Source of the DNA: Bradyrhizobium ontarionense
GTDB taxonomy: Bacteria; Pseudomonadota; Alphaproteobacteria; Rhizobiales; Xanthobacteraceae
Assembly (NCBI RefSeq): GCF_021088345.1
Contig: NZ_CP088156.1
Coordinates: forward strand, 4,712,001 to 4,776,000
DNA: 64,000 nt
Direction: 5' to 3'
Part shown: positions 18,431 to 28,859 of the stretch, in pieces
Layout: each line of letters opens with the position of its first letter
Numbering within the stretch: position 1 is the first letter of the stretch
Notes under the pieces: generated by a model
Told to the model about the DNA's origin: nothing
The model's database searches: none
Seen by the model: the letters and a program-made list of their open reading frames with translations, nothing else
Program-made: the position numbers and the translations under genes

Positions 18431-20161
18431 TTGAGCTTTCAATATTTCGCCGGCGCTGCCTGTCGCGCGCTGACGGCCCGCAAGGACGGGCCGTCACTCT
18501 ACGACGTCTGCGATCCCATCCTGCGCCAGCCCGGCAGCGGCGACCCGCATCTGGCCAAGTTCTACCGGACCGCGCTCGGCAACCCCGCGCTGCGCACGCT
18601 GCTGCGCCGCGCCGGCCTGCCGGAGCTGAACGATCCCGCGGTTCTCAATGCGCTGCGCCAGGCGCTGGTTCTCGCCCGCGACAATCCGACACCGGACTGG
18701 GAGGAGGTCGGCCGCCCCGTCGCCGATCTGGTCGACAGCGTCGCGCTGCGTCATCCCGCTCCGCCGCGCAGCCGCACGGCTGTCGCCATGCCGGCGGCCG
18801 GCGAGATCGACCGCGTGATCCGGGCCTGCGGCGCCGACCTGCTCGGCTCCTACGCCCGCAACGGCTTCATCCCGACCTATGCCGCGTTCAACCTGATCGG
18901 CGACCCCGATCTCGGGGGCCGCGAGGTCCTGATGGCGCTGAAGGGCCTCGACGCCCGCGGCTACAAGAACTCGACCTTGCTGTTCAATCTCGCCCGCGTC
19001 TTCATCGCGCGCTCGCCCGCCGCCGCCGTGATCAATCCGCCCTGGCGCGGCATCGCCGAGCCGATGTGGGAGCCGGTGCAGATCCGCCACCGCTCGGCCT
19101 ATTACGACGCCTTCTTCACCGAGGCGCTGCTGAGCTTCGTCGAGACCGGCCTCGCCACGTCCGACCAGGCGACGGCCGCCCGCGGCGCCACCGCGGCGAT
19201 GGTCGAGTTCTGCCTGACCACCAGCCGCGAGGAGGTGCGCGGCGCCGACGGCAAGAGCTACCATGTCGTCACCGCGCTGGCGCCGGCGCCGCATCCGCGC
19301 TTCTCGCACTTCTTCACGCAGATCAAGCAGGACCTCGGCTTCGGCATCTACGTGCCGGACTGCGACACCACGGCGTGCTCGTTCTCGGCCGCGACGCAGG
19401 CCGGCTCCGACGATCCGATCCTGGATCAGCCGCTGGTCGACTTCTATGCCGGCTACCAGGTGCGGGCGGGCAGCAACGCGCCGCGCGTGACGGTGCCGAT
19501 CAACGACCACGTCGACTATGAAGGCGGCGTCGCCACCTGGATCGACAGCATGGCCGGCGAGCGGCCCTATGGCAACGATCTCGACCCGACCTTGAACCTC
19601 GACGTGCTCGAGGTGTCGTTCCGCAATCTGGCGCGCTGGCAGATCCTGGAGACGCGGGACCGGCTCGACTTCGTCCGCCGCATCGTGGGCTTCCAGCAGC
19701 GGCTGGTCACGAGCGGCGCCTTCGCCGATCCGCGCTCGCACATCTACTATCTGCCGGAGCTGTATTGCGCCTATTTCGGCCGCTGCTATCAGGCCTTCAT
19801 GGCGCTGCCGCCGGCGGCGCGGGCGGCGATCGATCCGGACGGCGCGTTCGAGCTGATCCGCCTGCGCGTGCTCGCCTATGTCGAGGACGAGCTGATCGGC
19901 CGCGAGATGAACCCGTTCGACGCGGCGCTGGCGCTGATCGCGCTCGGCCATCTCGGCGGCGAGCCTGCGAGCTTCGCGCCCGCCGTGCATTGCATCGTCG
20001 CCAGCTTCGGCGAAGGCGGCCGGCGCCATCCCTACCGCGCCTATGAATGGAACAAGATGAAGACACCGACCCGCATTCTGGTCGGCGGCCCGGAAGTCAC
20101 CTCGGCCTTCGTGCTGATGGGCCTGGCGCTGGCGCGGCGCGCCGGCATCGCGCGAAGTTGA
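18431..20161 (+). CDS. Possible class II terpene cyclase-like protein (DxDTT motif)
   Basis: 576 residues if translation starts at TTG 18431; a GTG at 18293 would add 46 residues of atypical codon use. I do not recognise it by overall similarity. What stands out is VPDCDTTACSFSAA at residues 308-321 (D310-C-D312-T-T). It has the position, spacing and following hydrophobic helix of the DxDD motif of class II terpene cyclases, whose middle Asp is the general acid. A DxDTT variant is reported, from memory, for drimane-type cyclases. The rest looks like an all-helical toroid: GSYARNGFIPTYAAFNLIG, then a later MNPFDAALALIALGHLGG repeat-like helix. No signal peptide. No prenyl-diphosphate synthase is nearby. 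Alternative: a helical-barrel protein without cyclase activity. Confidence 0.5.
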   Translation: MSFQYFAGAACRALTARKDGPSLYDVCDPILRQPGSGDPHLAKFYRTALGNPALRTLLRRAGLPELNDPAVLNALRQALVLARDNPTPDWEEVGRPVADLVDSVALRHPAPPRSRTAVAMPAAGEIDRVIRACGADLLGSYARNGFIPTYAAFNLIGDPDLGGREVLMALKGLDARGYKNSTLLFNLARVFIARSPAAAVINPPWRGIAEPMWEPVQIRHRSAYYDAFFTEALLSFVETGLATSDQATAARGATAAMVEFCLTTSREEVRGADGKSYHVVTALAPAPHPRFSHFFTQIKQDLGFGIYVPDCDTTACSFSAATQAGSDDPILDQPLVDFYAGYQVRAGSNAPRVTVPINDHVDYEGGVATWIDSMAGERPYGNDLDPTLNLDVLEVSFRNLARWQILETRDRLDFVRRIVGFQQRLVTSGAFADPRSHIYYLPELYCAYFGRCYQAFMALPPAARAAIDPDGAFELIRLRVLAYVEDELIGREMNPFDAALALIALGHLGGEPASFAPAVHCIVASFGEGGRRHPYRAYEWNKMKTPTRILVGGPEVTSAFVLMGLALARRAGIARS

Positions 20162-20251
20162 GCAGCTCAGGCGATCACGACGCTGGAACCTGGGAGCGAT
20201 CCGCCGCACAATCGCCCCATAACCCATCCCAAGGACGTCCCGCGCCCGTTC

Positions 20252-20977
20252 ATGTCGATGAAGCCAGTCCTTCTCCTCCTGCTCACGCTCGCACCGTCGC
20301 TCGCTTATGCCGCCGACATCACCGGCCCCGCCAAGGTCCGCGAGGCCGACAACGTCGTGATCGGCACGACACGGATCCGGCTCGGCGGTATCGACGCGCC
20401 GTCGGTCGACCAGCTGTGCCTCAATCCGCACGGCGAGCGCTGGACCTGCGGCATCGCCGCACGCGACGAGCTGATCAAGCACGCCGACGGCAAGAGCTGG
20501 ACCTGTCATCCGCGCGCGATCGACCGCCGCGGCCGTCAGGTCGCGCGCTGCGACGTCGATGGTGAGGACATCCAGAAATGGCTGGTGCGCAACGGCTGGG
20601 CGCTGGCCTACAGGACCGTCTCGCGCGATTACGAAGCCGACGAGGCGGAGGCGCGCGCGGCCAAGGCCGGCATGTGGCAGGGCGCCTTCATCGCCCCCTG
20701 GGACTGGCGCGTGCGCAACAAGAAGACGACGATTCTCGGCGCCACGAAGCCGCCGGAGAGCGCGAGCGCGATCCTGCTCGCCTCGGCCTCGGGTCCGGTG
20801 GCGCCATCAGCCGATTGCACCATCAAGGGCAATGTCAACGGCGCCGGCGAATGCATCTACCACACGCCTACGAGCCGCTGGTACGCGCAGATCAAGATGC
20901 GCATCGCCAAGGGCACGCGGTGGTTCTGCTCGGTCGAGGAGGCCGAGGCCGCCGGCTGCCGCGAGACACGGCGTTGA
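20252..20977 (+). CDS. Secreted thermonuclease-like (SNase) protein with sunset domain
   Basis: 241 residues. Signal peptide about 1-21 (ends SLAYAAD). Residues about 22-150 follow the staphylococcal nuclease fold: TTRIRLGGIDAPSVDQLC, ERWTCGIAARDELIKH, DRRGRQVARCDVDGEDIQKW, and NGWALAYR. The Asp of GIDAP and the Arg-rich strand fit the family, though the exact catalytic Arg-Glu-Arg set cannot be confirmed by eye. The C-terminal 40 residues (CTIKGNVNGAGECIYHTPTS to WFCSVEEAEAAGCRE) are a sunset-type domain often attached to such nucleases. It would act outside the cytoplasm on nucleic acid. The start could also be the Met two codons later. Confidence 0.85.
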   Translation: MSMKPVLLLLLTLAPSLAYAADITGPAKVREADNVVIGTTRIRLGGIDAPSVDQLCLNPHGERWTCGIAARDELIKHADGKSWTCHPRAIDRRGRQVARCDVDGEDIQKWLVRNGWALAYRTVSRDYEADEAEARAAKAGMWQGAFIAPWDWRVRNKKTTILGATKPPESASAILLASASGPVAPSADCTIKGNVNGAGECIYHTPTSRWYAQIKMRIAKGTRWFCSVEEAEAAGCRETRR

Positions 20978-21150
20978 ATTGGCCGCGTTGACCGGAGCGG
21001 GCATGCCAGCCCCCCGGGATCTCCGGCTTTTCTTATGCTGCTGCGCCGCGTAAAATCGCAATCGGCGGGATCCGAGAGCCCCGGGGTCCGAGAGCCCGTC
21101 GTCCCATCCAAAGACAATCGCCAATAGCCAAATCGTCAAGGACAATCGCA

Positions 21151-22338
21151 ATGACCGTTCGCGCGGGCCGGGAGTTTCTGGCCATCCCGGGACCCACCAC
21201 GATGCCCGACGAGGTGCTGCAGGCGATGCACCGCCCCGCGCTCGACATCTATTCCAAGCAGATGGTCGAGCTGACCGACGGCATCATGGCCGATCTCGGC
21301 AAGCTGTTCGCCACCAAAGGCAAGACCTACATCTACATCGCCAACGGCCACGGCGCCTGGGAGGCCGTGCTCTCCAACGTGCTGTCGCGCGGCGACAAGC
21401 TGCTGGTGCTGGAGAGCGGCCGCTTCGCGATCGGCTGGGGCAATGCGGCGCGCGCCATGGGCGCCGAGGTCGAGGTGCTCAGGGGCGACTGGCGCCGCGC
21501 GGTGCGCCCGGCCGAGGTCGAAGAACGGCTGCGCGCCGACAAGGAGCACGTCATCAAGGCCATCGTGGTGACGCAGATCGATACGGCCTCCGGCGTCGTC
21601 AACGACATCGAGGCGATCGGCCGCGCCATCAAGGCATCGGGCCATCCTGCGCTCTACATGGTCGACACCGTGGCCTCGCTCGGCTGCATGCCGTTCGAGA
21701 TGGACGCCTGGGGCATCGACGTCGCGATGTCCGGCTCGCAGAAGGGCCTGATGACGCCGCCCGGCCTCGGCTTCGTCGCCGCCAACGCGCGCGCGCTGGA
21801 GGTGCACAAGCGCGCCAACATGCGCACCCCCTATTGGGACTGGAGCGAGCGCGAAGGCACCGAGCACTATCGCAAATATGGCGGCACCGCGCCGGTGCAT
21901 CTGCTGTTCGCGCTGCGCCAGGCGATCGACATGCTGTTCGCCGAAGGGCTGCCGCAAGCCTTCCATCGCCATGCCCTGCTCGGCGAGGCCGTGCGCCGCG
22001 CGGTGGCCAAGTGGAGCGAAGGCCAGGTGCTCGGCTTCAACATCGGCGAGGCCGCTGAACGCTCGAACACCGTCACGACCGTCCTGGTCGGCGGCGGCTA
22101 TGATCCGGCCGTGCTGCAGACCTATTGCAAGGAGCAGTGCGGCGTCGTGCTCGGCACCGGCATCGGCGACCTGCACGGCCAGGCCTTCCGCATCGCCCAT
22201 ATGGGTCATGTCAACGCGCCGATGGTGCTGGGCACGCTCGGCGTGATCGAAATGGCGCTGGTCGCGTTGAAGATCCCACACGGCAGAGGCGGCCTCGACG
22301 CCGCGATCCAATGGCTCGGCGAGAGCGTGAGCCCGTAA
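21151..22338 (+). CDS. Class V PLP aminotransferase (serine-glyoxylate / alanine-glyoxylate type)
   Basis: 395 residues, full length. Starts FLAIPGPTTMPDEVLQAMHR, typical of the branch. TYIYIANGHGAWEAVLSNVL forms the cofactor phosphate site. The Asp of YMVDTVASLG stacks on the PLP ring, and Lys198 in SGSQKGLMTPPG forms the Schiff base. The family moves the amino group of serine, alanine or aspartate to glyoxylate. The exact donor cannot be read here. AAGGA lies 7 bases before the ATG. The next gene starts 8 bases after the stop, so the two form an operon. Confidence 0.9.
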   Translation: MTVRAGREFLAIPGPTTMPDEVLQAMHRPALDIYSKQMVELTDGIMADLGKLFATKGKTYIYIANGHGAWEAVLSNVLSRGDKLLVLESGRFAIGWGNAARAMGAEVEVLRGDWRRAVRPAEVEERLRADKEHVIKAIVVTQIDTASGVVNDIEAIGRAIKASGHPALYMVDTVASLGCMPFEMDAWGIDVAMSGSQKGLMTPPGLGFVAANARALEVHKRANMRTPYWDWSEREGTEHYRKYGGTAPVHLLFALRQAIDMLFAEGLPQAFHRHALLGEAVRRAVAKWSEGQVLGFNIGEAAERSNTVTTVLVGGGYDPAVLQTYCKEQCGVVLGTGIGDLHGQAFRIAHMGHVNAPMVLGTLGVIEMALVALKIPHGRGGLDAAIQWLGESVSP

Positions 22339-22346
22339 AGGACGAG

Positions 22347-24446
22347 ATGACCGACACGACCTCCCGGGCGCCGGTGGCGCCGCGCCGCCCGTATTCCTTC
22401 ACCCGCCACGGCATCACCGTCCAGGACGACTATGCCTGGCTGAAGGATGCGCGGTGGCAGGAGGTGCTGCACGATCCGTCCCTGCTCGACGCGGACATCC
22501 GCGGCCATCTCGAGGCCGAGAACGCCTATGCGGACGCGGTGCTCGGCCACACCGCGCCGCTGCAGAAGCAGCTCGTCGCGGAGATGCGCGGCCGCATCAA
22601 GGAGGATGATTCCTCGGTGCCGTCGCCGGACGGGCCCTATGCGTATTTCCGCAAGTACCGCGAGGGCGGCCAGCACGAGCTGTTCTGCCGCACGCCGCGC
22701 CATGGCGGAGCGGAAACGATCGGACTCGACGGCGACGCGCTGGCGCGGGGACATGAGTATTTCAAGTTCGGCGGCAGCCGCCACTCGCACGACCACAAGC
22801 TCGTCGCCTGGAGCGCCGACACCAAGGGCTCGGAATATTTCACCATCCGCGTGCGCGGCTGGGACGCTGGCTCCGATCTCGACGATGTCGTCGAGGAGAC
22901 CGATGGCGGCGCGGTGTGGTCGCGCGACTGCAAGAGCTTCTTCTACGTCAAGCTCGACGACAATCACCGCCCGATGCAGGTGTGGCGGCATCGGCTGGGG
23001 ACCAAACAAGCTGACGACGTCCTGGTGTATGAGGAGAAGGACACCGGCTGGTTCACGCACGTGCACGAGTCGACCTCGGGCCGCTTCTGCGTGATCGCCG
23101 GCGGCGATCACGAGACCTCCGAGCAGCGGCTGATCGATCTCGATCATCCCGAGGCGCCGCCGAAGCTGGTCGCCGCGCGCGAGAACGGCGTGCAATATGC
23201 GATCGCCGATCGCGGCGATGAACTCTACATCCTGACCAATGCCGACGGCGCGATCGACTTCAAGATCGTGACGACGCCGCTGGCCGCGCCCGAGCGCGCC
23301 AACTGGCGCGATCTCATCCCGCATCGCGGCGGCATCTATGTGCTCGACCACGATCTCTATGCCGGCCACCTGGTGTGGCTGGAGCGCGCCAATGCGCTGC
23401 CGTCGATCGTGATCCGCGATCTCACCTCGGGCGAGGAGCACGCGATCGCGTTCGATGAAGGCGCCTATTCGCTCGACGCGATGGGCTCCTACGAGTTCGA
23501 CACCACGACCTTGCGCTTTTCCTATTCGTCGATGACGACGCCGTCGGAAGTCTGGGACTACGACATGGTCACGCGCGCCAAGACCTTGCGCAAGCGCCAG
23601 GAGATTCCGTCGGGGCACAATCCCGCCGACTACGTCACGACGCGCATCATGGCGAAAGCGAATGACGGCGCCGAGGTGCCGGTGTCGCTGCTGCACCGGC
23701 GCGACGTCGCGCAGGACGGCTCGGCGCCGCTGCTGCTCTACGGCTACGGCTCCTATGGCCATGCCATGCCGGCGTCGTTTTCCGCCAACCGGCTGTCGCT
23801 GGTCGACCGCGGCTTCGTCTACGCCATCGCCCATATCCGCGGCGGCACCGACAAGGGCTGGGGCTGGTACCTCGACGGCAAGCGCGAGAAGAAGACCAAC
23901 AGTTTCGACGATTTCGCAGCCTGCGCGCGGGCGCTGATCGCGGCGAACTACACCAGCGCCAAGCGCATCGTCGGCCATGGCGGCAGCGCCGGCGGCATGC
24001 TGATGGGCGCGGTCGCCAACCGCTCGGGCGAGCTGTTCGCCGGCATCGTCGCCGAGGTGCCGTTCGTCGACGTGCTCAACACCATGCTCGACGACACCCT
24101 GCCGCTGACGCCGCCGGAATGGCCCGAATGGGGCAACCCGATCACGAGCGAGAAGGACTTCCGCACCATCCTGTCCTACTCGCCCTACGACAACGTCGCG
24201 GCCAAGTCCTATCCGGCGATCCTGGCGATGGCCGGCCTGACCGATCCGCGCGTCACCTATTGGGAGCCGGCGAAGTGGGTCGCCCGGCTGCGCGCGACGA
24301 TGACGGGTGGCGGGCCAGTCGTGCTGCGCACCAACATGGGCGCCGGCCACGGCGGCGCGTCGGGCCGCTTCAACCGGCTCGACGAGGTCGCGATCGTCTT
24401 CGCATTTGCGCTGTGGGCCGTGGGGCTGGCGGACAAGAGCGCGTGA
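22347..24446 (+). CDS. ptrB: Oligopeptidase B (S9A family serine peptidase)
   Basis: 699 residues from ATG 22347 (MTDTTSRAP), preceded by AAAGGACGAG. The N-terminal two thirds are the seven-bladed propeller that restricts access to peptides. The catalytic domain contains LLYGYGSYG, IRGGTDKGWGWYLDGK, Ser547 in GHGGSAGGML, Asp633 in AGLTDPRV and His668 in GAGHGGASGR. The VAEVPFVDVLNTMLDDTLPL segment is typical of PtrB rather than prolyl oligopeptidase. It cleaves after Arg or Lys in short peptides in the cytoplasm. It is coupled to the aminotransferase gene, a pairing whose metabolic reason is not obvious. Confidence 0.95.
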   Translation: MTDTTSRAPVAPRRPYSFTRHGITVQDDYAWLKDARWQEVLHDPSLLDADIRGHLEAENAYADAVLGHTAPLQKQLVAEMRGRIKEDDSSVPSPDGPYAYFRKYREGGQHELFCRTPRHGGAETIGLDGDALARGHEYFKFGGSRHSHDHKLVAWSADTKGSEYFTIRVRGWDAGSDLDDVVEETDGGAVWSRDCKSFFYVKLDDNHRPMQVWRHRLGTKQADDVLVYEEKDTGWFTHVHESTSGRFCVIAGGDHETSEQRLIDLDHPEAPPKLVAARENGVQYAIADRGDELYILTNADGAIDFKIVTTPLAAPERANWRDLIPHRGGIYVLDHDLYAGHLVWLERANALPSIVIRDLTSGEEHAIAFDEGAYSLDAMGSYEFDTTTLRFSYSSMTTPSEVWDYDMVTRAKTLRKRQEIPSGHNPADYVTTRIMAKANDGAEVPVSLLHRRDVAQDGSAPLLLYGYGSYGHAMPASFSANRLSLVDRGFVYAIAHIRGGTDKGWGWYLDGKREKKTNSFDDFAACARALIAANYTSAKRIVGHGGSAGGMLMGAVANRSGELFAGIVAEVPFVDVLNTMLDDTLPLTPPEWPEWGNPITSEKDFRTILSYSPYDNVAAKSYPAILAMAGLTDPRVTYWEPAKWVARLRATMTGGGPVVLRTNMGAGHGGASGRFNRLDEVAIVFAFALWAVGLADKSA

Positions 24447-24503
24447 GAGTGAAGACCGCCGGCAACAGTGCAATGCTTGGCCGGGATCGCGCCTGACCAC
24501 CAG

Positions 24504-24626
24504 TGTCGTCCCTGCGAACGCAGGGACCCATAACCACCGTCCTCGGTTGTCGAGCGCGCTGGAGCTACGTCCTTCGTAACCACAACGCCCTGTGGCTATG
24601 GGTCCCGGCTCAAGGCCGGGACGACA
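24504..24626. repeat. Inverted repeat between convergent genes (TGTCGTCCC / GGGACGACA)
   Basis: TGTCGTCCCTGCGAACGCAG followed by GGACCCATA (24504-24532) is mirrored by TATGGGTCCCGGCTCAAGGC followed by CGGGACGACA (24597-24626). Each arm has its own small hairpin (CCCTGCG..CGCAGGG; GTCCCGGC..GCCGGGAC). It sits between the convergent ptrB and rraA-like genes and may end transcription from both sides. The form resembles a dispersed bradyrhizobial repeat. Confidence 0.7.
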
Positions 24627-24642
24627 GCGGAGTGTGTGGCGA

Positions 24643-25362
24643 CTACCTGCCGTTCTTCGCGCGCCAGGCGGCAAAATCCTGCGGCGTCTGCGGATCGGTC
24701 GCGGGATAGAGGCCGAGAATCGAACGGCCCTTGGCGACCTCCTCCGCGACGAAGTCCTCGAATGCGGTCATCTCGAACGTCTCATCGGCGATCTCGGAGG
24801 CCAAGTGCGCGGGGATGACGATGACGCCGTCGCTATCGCCGAGGATGACGTCGCCCGGAAACACCGGCGCGTCGCCGCAGGCGATCGAGCCGTTGATCTC
24901 GATCGCATGATGATGCGTCAAATTGGTCGGCGCGCTCGGGCGCTGGTGATAGGCGGGAATGCCGAGCTTGGCGATCTCGGCGGAGTCGCGGAAGCCGCCG
25001 TCCGTGACGACACCGGCGACGCCGCGCTGATGCAGCCGGCTGACCAGGATGGCGCCGGCCGAGGCCGCACGCGGATCCTTGCGGCTGTCCATCACCAGCA
25101 CCGCGCCGGGCGGGCACTCCTCGACGGCCTTGCGCTGCGGATGGCCGCGGTCACGAAACACCTCGATCGTGTTGAGGTCCTCGCGCGCCGGGATGTAGCG
25201 CAAGGTGAAGGCCTCGCCGACCATGGTCGGCGCGGCCGGATTGAGCGGATGGACGTTCTGGATGCACTGGATGCGCAGGCCGCGCTTGAACAGCGCAGTG
25301 GCGACGGTGGCGGTCGAGACGGTCTTCAGTTTGTTGCGGGTGGTGGTGCTGAGTCTGGTCAT
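24643..25362 (-). CDS. RraA-like protein (HMG/CHA aldolase-type fold)
   Basis: 239 residues from ATG 25362 (MTRLSTTTRNK). Contains GAILVSRLHQRGVAGVVTDG followed by GFRDS, the family motif with Gly-Gly-x-Arg-Asp that binds metal and substrate, and IACGDAPVFPGDVILGDSDG followed by VIVIP. Proteins of this fold include RNase E inhibitor RraA and 4-hydroxy-4-methyl-2-oxoglutarate aldolases. Here the company of a sugar-acid dehydratase and an ABC importer suggests a catabolic aldolase or decarboxylase rather than RNase control. It is the last gene of the minus-strand operon, separated from the dehydratase by a palindromic repeat. Confidence 0.85.
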   Translation of the reverse strand: MTRLSTTTRNKLKTVSTATVATALFKRGLRIQCIQNVHPLNPAAPTMVGEAFTLRYIPAREDLNTIEVFRDRGHPQRKAVEECPPGAVLVMDSRKDPRAASAGAILVSRLHQRGVAGVVTDGGFRDSAEIAKLGIPAYHQRPSAPTNLTHHHAIEINGSIACGDAPVFPGDVILGDSDGVIVIPAHLASEIADETFEMTAFEDFVAEEVAKGRSILGLYPATDPQTPQDFAAWRAKNGR

Positions 25363-25380
25363 GCCTCTATCTTTCCGCTC

Positions 25381-25477
25381 GTCATTCCGGGGCGTGCGTA
25401 GCGCGAGCCCGGAATCCATACTCCCGATCGTGGTTATGGATTCCGGGCTCGCCGCTAACGCGGCGCCCCGGAATGAC
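25381..25477. repeat. Palindromic repeat GTCATTCCGGGGCG / CGCCCCGGAATGAC type
   Basis: The left arm begins GTCATTCCGGGGCG at 25381 and ends CCCGGAATCCATA. The right arm begins TATGGATTCCGGG near 25435 and ends GCCCCGGAATGAC at 25477. Each arm also folds on itself through GCGAGC/GCTCGC-like stems. Such elements are, from memory, very abundant between genes in Bradyrhizobium. This copy sits inside the operon, between the dehydratase and the RraA-like gene, and could lower or stabilise transcript levels there. Confidence 0.75.
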
Positions 25478-25484
25478 AGGTGAA

Positions 25485-27217
<1,733 letters not shown>

Positions 27218-27221
<4 letters not shown>

Positions 27222-28078
27222 GATTGGGTCCCCCAGGTCTGCACGGTCTTGCGCTCGATGGTGCGGAAGATCAGGTTCTCGACCACGAGGCCGATCACGA
27301 TCACGGTCAGCAGGCCGGCGAACACGGCGGGAATCTCCAGCAGGTTGCGGTTCTCGAAGATGAACCAGCCGAGGCCGCCCTGCCCCGAGGACACGCCGAA
27401 CACCAGCTCGGCCGCGATCAGCGTGCGCCAGGCAAACGCCCAGCCGATCTTCAGGCCGGTGAGGATGGCGCCGAACGCGGCCGGGATCAGAATGCGAATG
27501 ACATAGGAAAGGCCGCTCAGCCCATAGTTCCGGCCGACCATGCGCAGCGTGTTCGAGACGCTCTTGAAGCCGGAATGCGTGTTGAGCGCGACCGGCCACA
27601 GCACCGAATGGATCAGCACGAAAACAAGGCTGCCGCTGCCGAGCCCGAACCAGATCAAGGCGAGCGGCAACAATGCGATCGCCGGCAGCGGATTGAACAT
27701 CGCCGTGACGGTCTCGAGGAAATCAGTTCCGATCCGGGTCGAGATCGCGAGCACGGTCAGGATGGCCGCCAGCGTGATGCCGGCGGCATAGCCCATGAAC
27801 AGCACCTTCAGCGACGTCCAGGCGCGCATCGGGATGGTACCGTCGCGCACCTTCTCCCAGAGCGCGGCGATGGTGTCGGAGAAGGTCGGGAACAGCAGCG
27901 GATTATCGAGATAGCTGCCATAGGCCTGCCAGATCGCGGCGAGCACGACGATGATCAGGCTCTTGCGCACGAAGCCGTCGTTCCACAGCAGCTCGAACAC
28001 GCTGAGCTTGCGCTCGACCTCGACCGGTGACGCACTCGCCGCAGCCGTGTCGCGCAGGATGATCTTTGCTTCAGCCAT
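27218..28078 (-). CDS. ABC transporter permease (SsuC/TauC type)
   Basis: 286 residues from ATG 28078 (MAEAKIILR). Six membrane helices with the BPD_transp_1 layout. The coupling loop AAELVFGVSSGQGGLGWFIF corresponds to the EAA region that docks on the ATPase. The WQAYGSYLDNPLLFPTFSDT start is typical of the nitrate/sulfonate/taurine-type importers. Together with the ATPase and substrate-binding protein just upstream it forms one importer. Being joined to a sugar-acid dehydratase, it more likely brings in an organic acid than a sulfonate; this is inferred. Confidence 0.9.
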
Positions 28079-28089
28079 GGGAGCGGACC

Positions 28090-28854
28090 TCAATGTGCCG
28101 TTGCGGGTTCAGAAAACAGGAGATCATGGATCTGCTTCTCCAGGCGCGCGGCGCTGCCGTCCTCGGCGGAGACCTTGTCGACGTCGATGACCTCGGCCTT
28201 GACACGGCCCGGATGCGGCGACAGCAGCAGGATGCGGTTGCCGATCTTGATGGCTTCGGCGATCGAATGCGTCACGAACAGCACCGTGAACTTGGTCTCG
28301 TTCCACAGCTGCAGCAACTCGTCCTGGCAGGTCCGCCGCGTCAGCGCATCGAGCGCCGCGAACGGCTCGTCCATCAAGAGAATGTCCGGCTCCATCGCCA
28401 TGCCCCTGGCGATCGCGACGCGCTGCTTCATGCCGCCCGACAGCGTGTGCGGATAGGCATCGACGACGCGCGTCAGTCCGACCTTCTCGATATAGGCGCG
28501 GGCGCGGCCCTCGGCCTCCTTGCGCGGCATCCGCCGCGCCGTCAGCAGCGGGAACATCACGTTGGCGAGCACGGTCTTCCACGGCAGCAGCTGATCGAAC
28601 TCCTGGAAGATCATCATGCGGTCGGCGCCGGGGCCGGTGATCTCGCGGCCGTTGATCCGCATGCGGCCTTCGCTCGGCTTGATGTAGCCGCCGACGGCCT
28701 TCAGCAAGGTGGACTTGCCGCACCCGGACGGCCCCAGCAGCACGAAGCGGTCGGAGCGGTCGACGGAGAAACCGACCCGCTCCGTCGCCGTGATCACGGC
28801 GCTGGAGGTCTTGTAGCGCAGGGTGACGCCATCGACATCGAGGAGCGCGGACAT
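28090..28854 (-). CDS. ABC transporter ATP-binding protein (SsuB/TauB type)
   Basis: 254 residues from ATG 28854 (MSALLDVDG). Walker A GPSGCGKST, Q-loop MIFQEFDQLLPWKTV, signature LSGGMKQRVAIARG, Walker B ILLMDEPFAALD and the switch His in VLFVTHSIAEA are all intact. It starts 5 bases after the stop of the binding-protein gene and ends 11 bases before the permease start. It powers import through the permease at 27218. Confidence 0.93.
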   Translation of the reverse strand: MSALLDVDGVTLRYKTSSAVITATERVGFSVDRSDRFVLLGPSGCGKSTLLKAVGGYIKPSEGRMRINGREITGPGADRMMIFQEFDQLLPWKTVLANVMFPLLTARRMPRKEAEGRARAYIEKVGLTRVVDAYPHTLSGGMKQRVAIARGMAMEPDILLMDEPFAALDALTRRTCQDELLQLWNETKFTVLFVTHSIAEAIKIGNRILLLSPHPGRVKAEVIDVDKVSAEDGSAARLEKQIHDLLFSEPATAH

Positions 28855-28859
28855 CGGCG

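Noticed and set aside
18494-20509. 671-codon minus-strand frame opposite the terpene-cyclase-like gene
   Set aside because: Antisense shadow. The plus strand has better codon use and a motif-bearing product. I remain less certain here than for the other shadows because the plus-strand protein is itself unrecognised.
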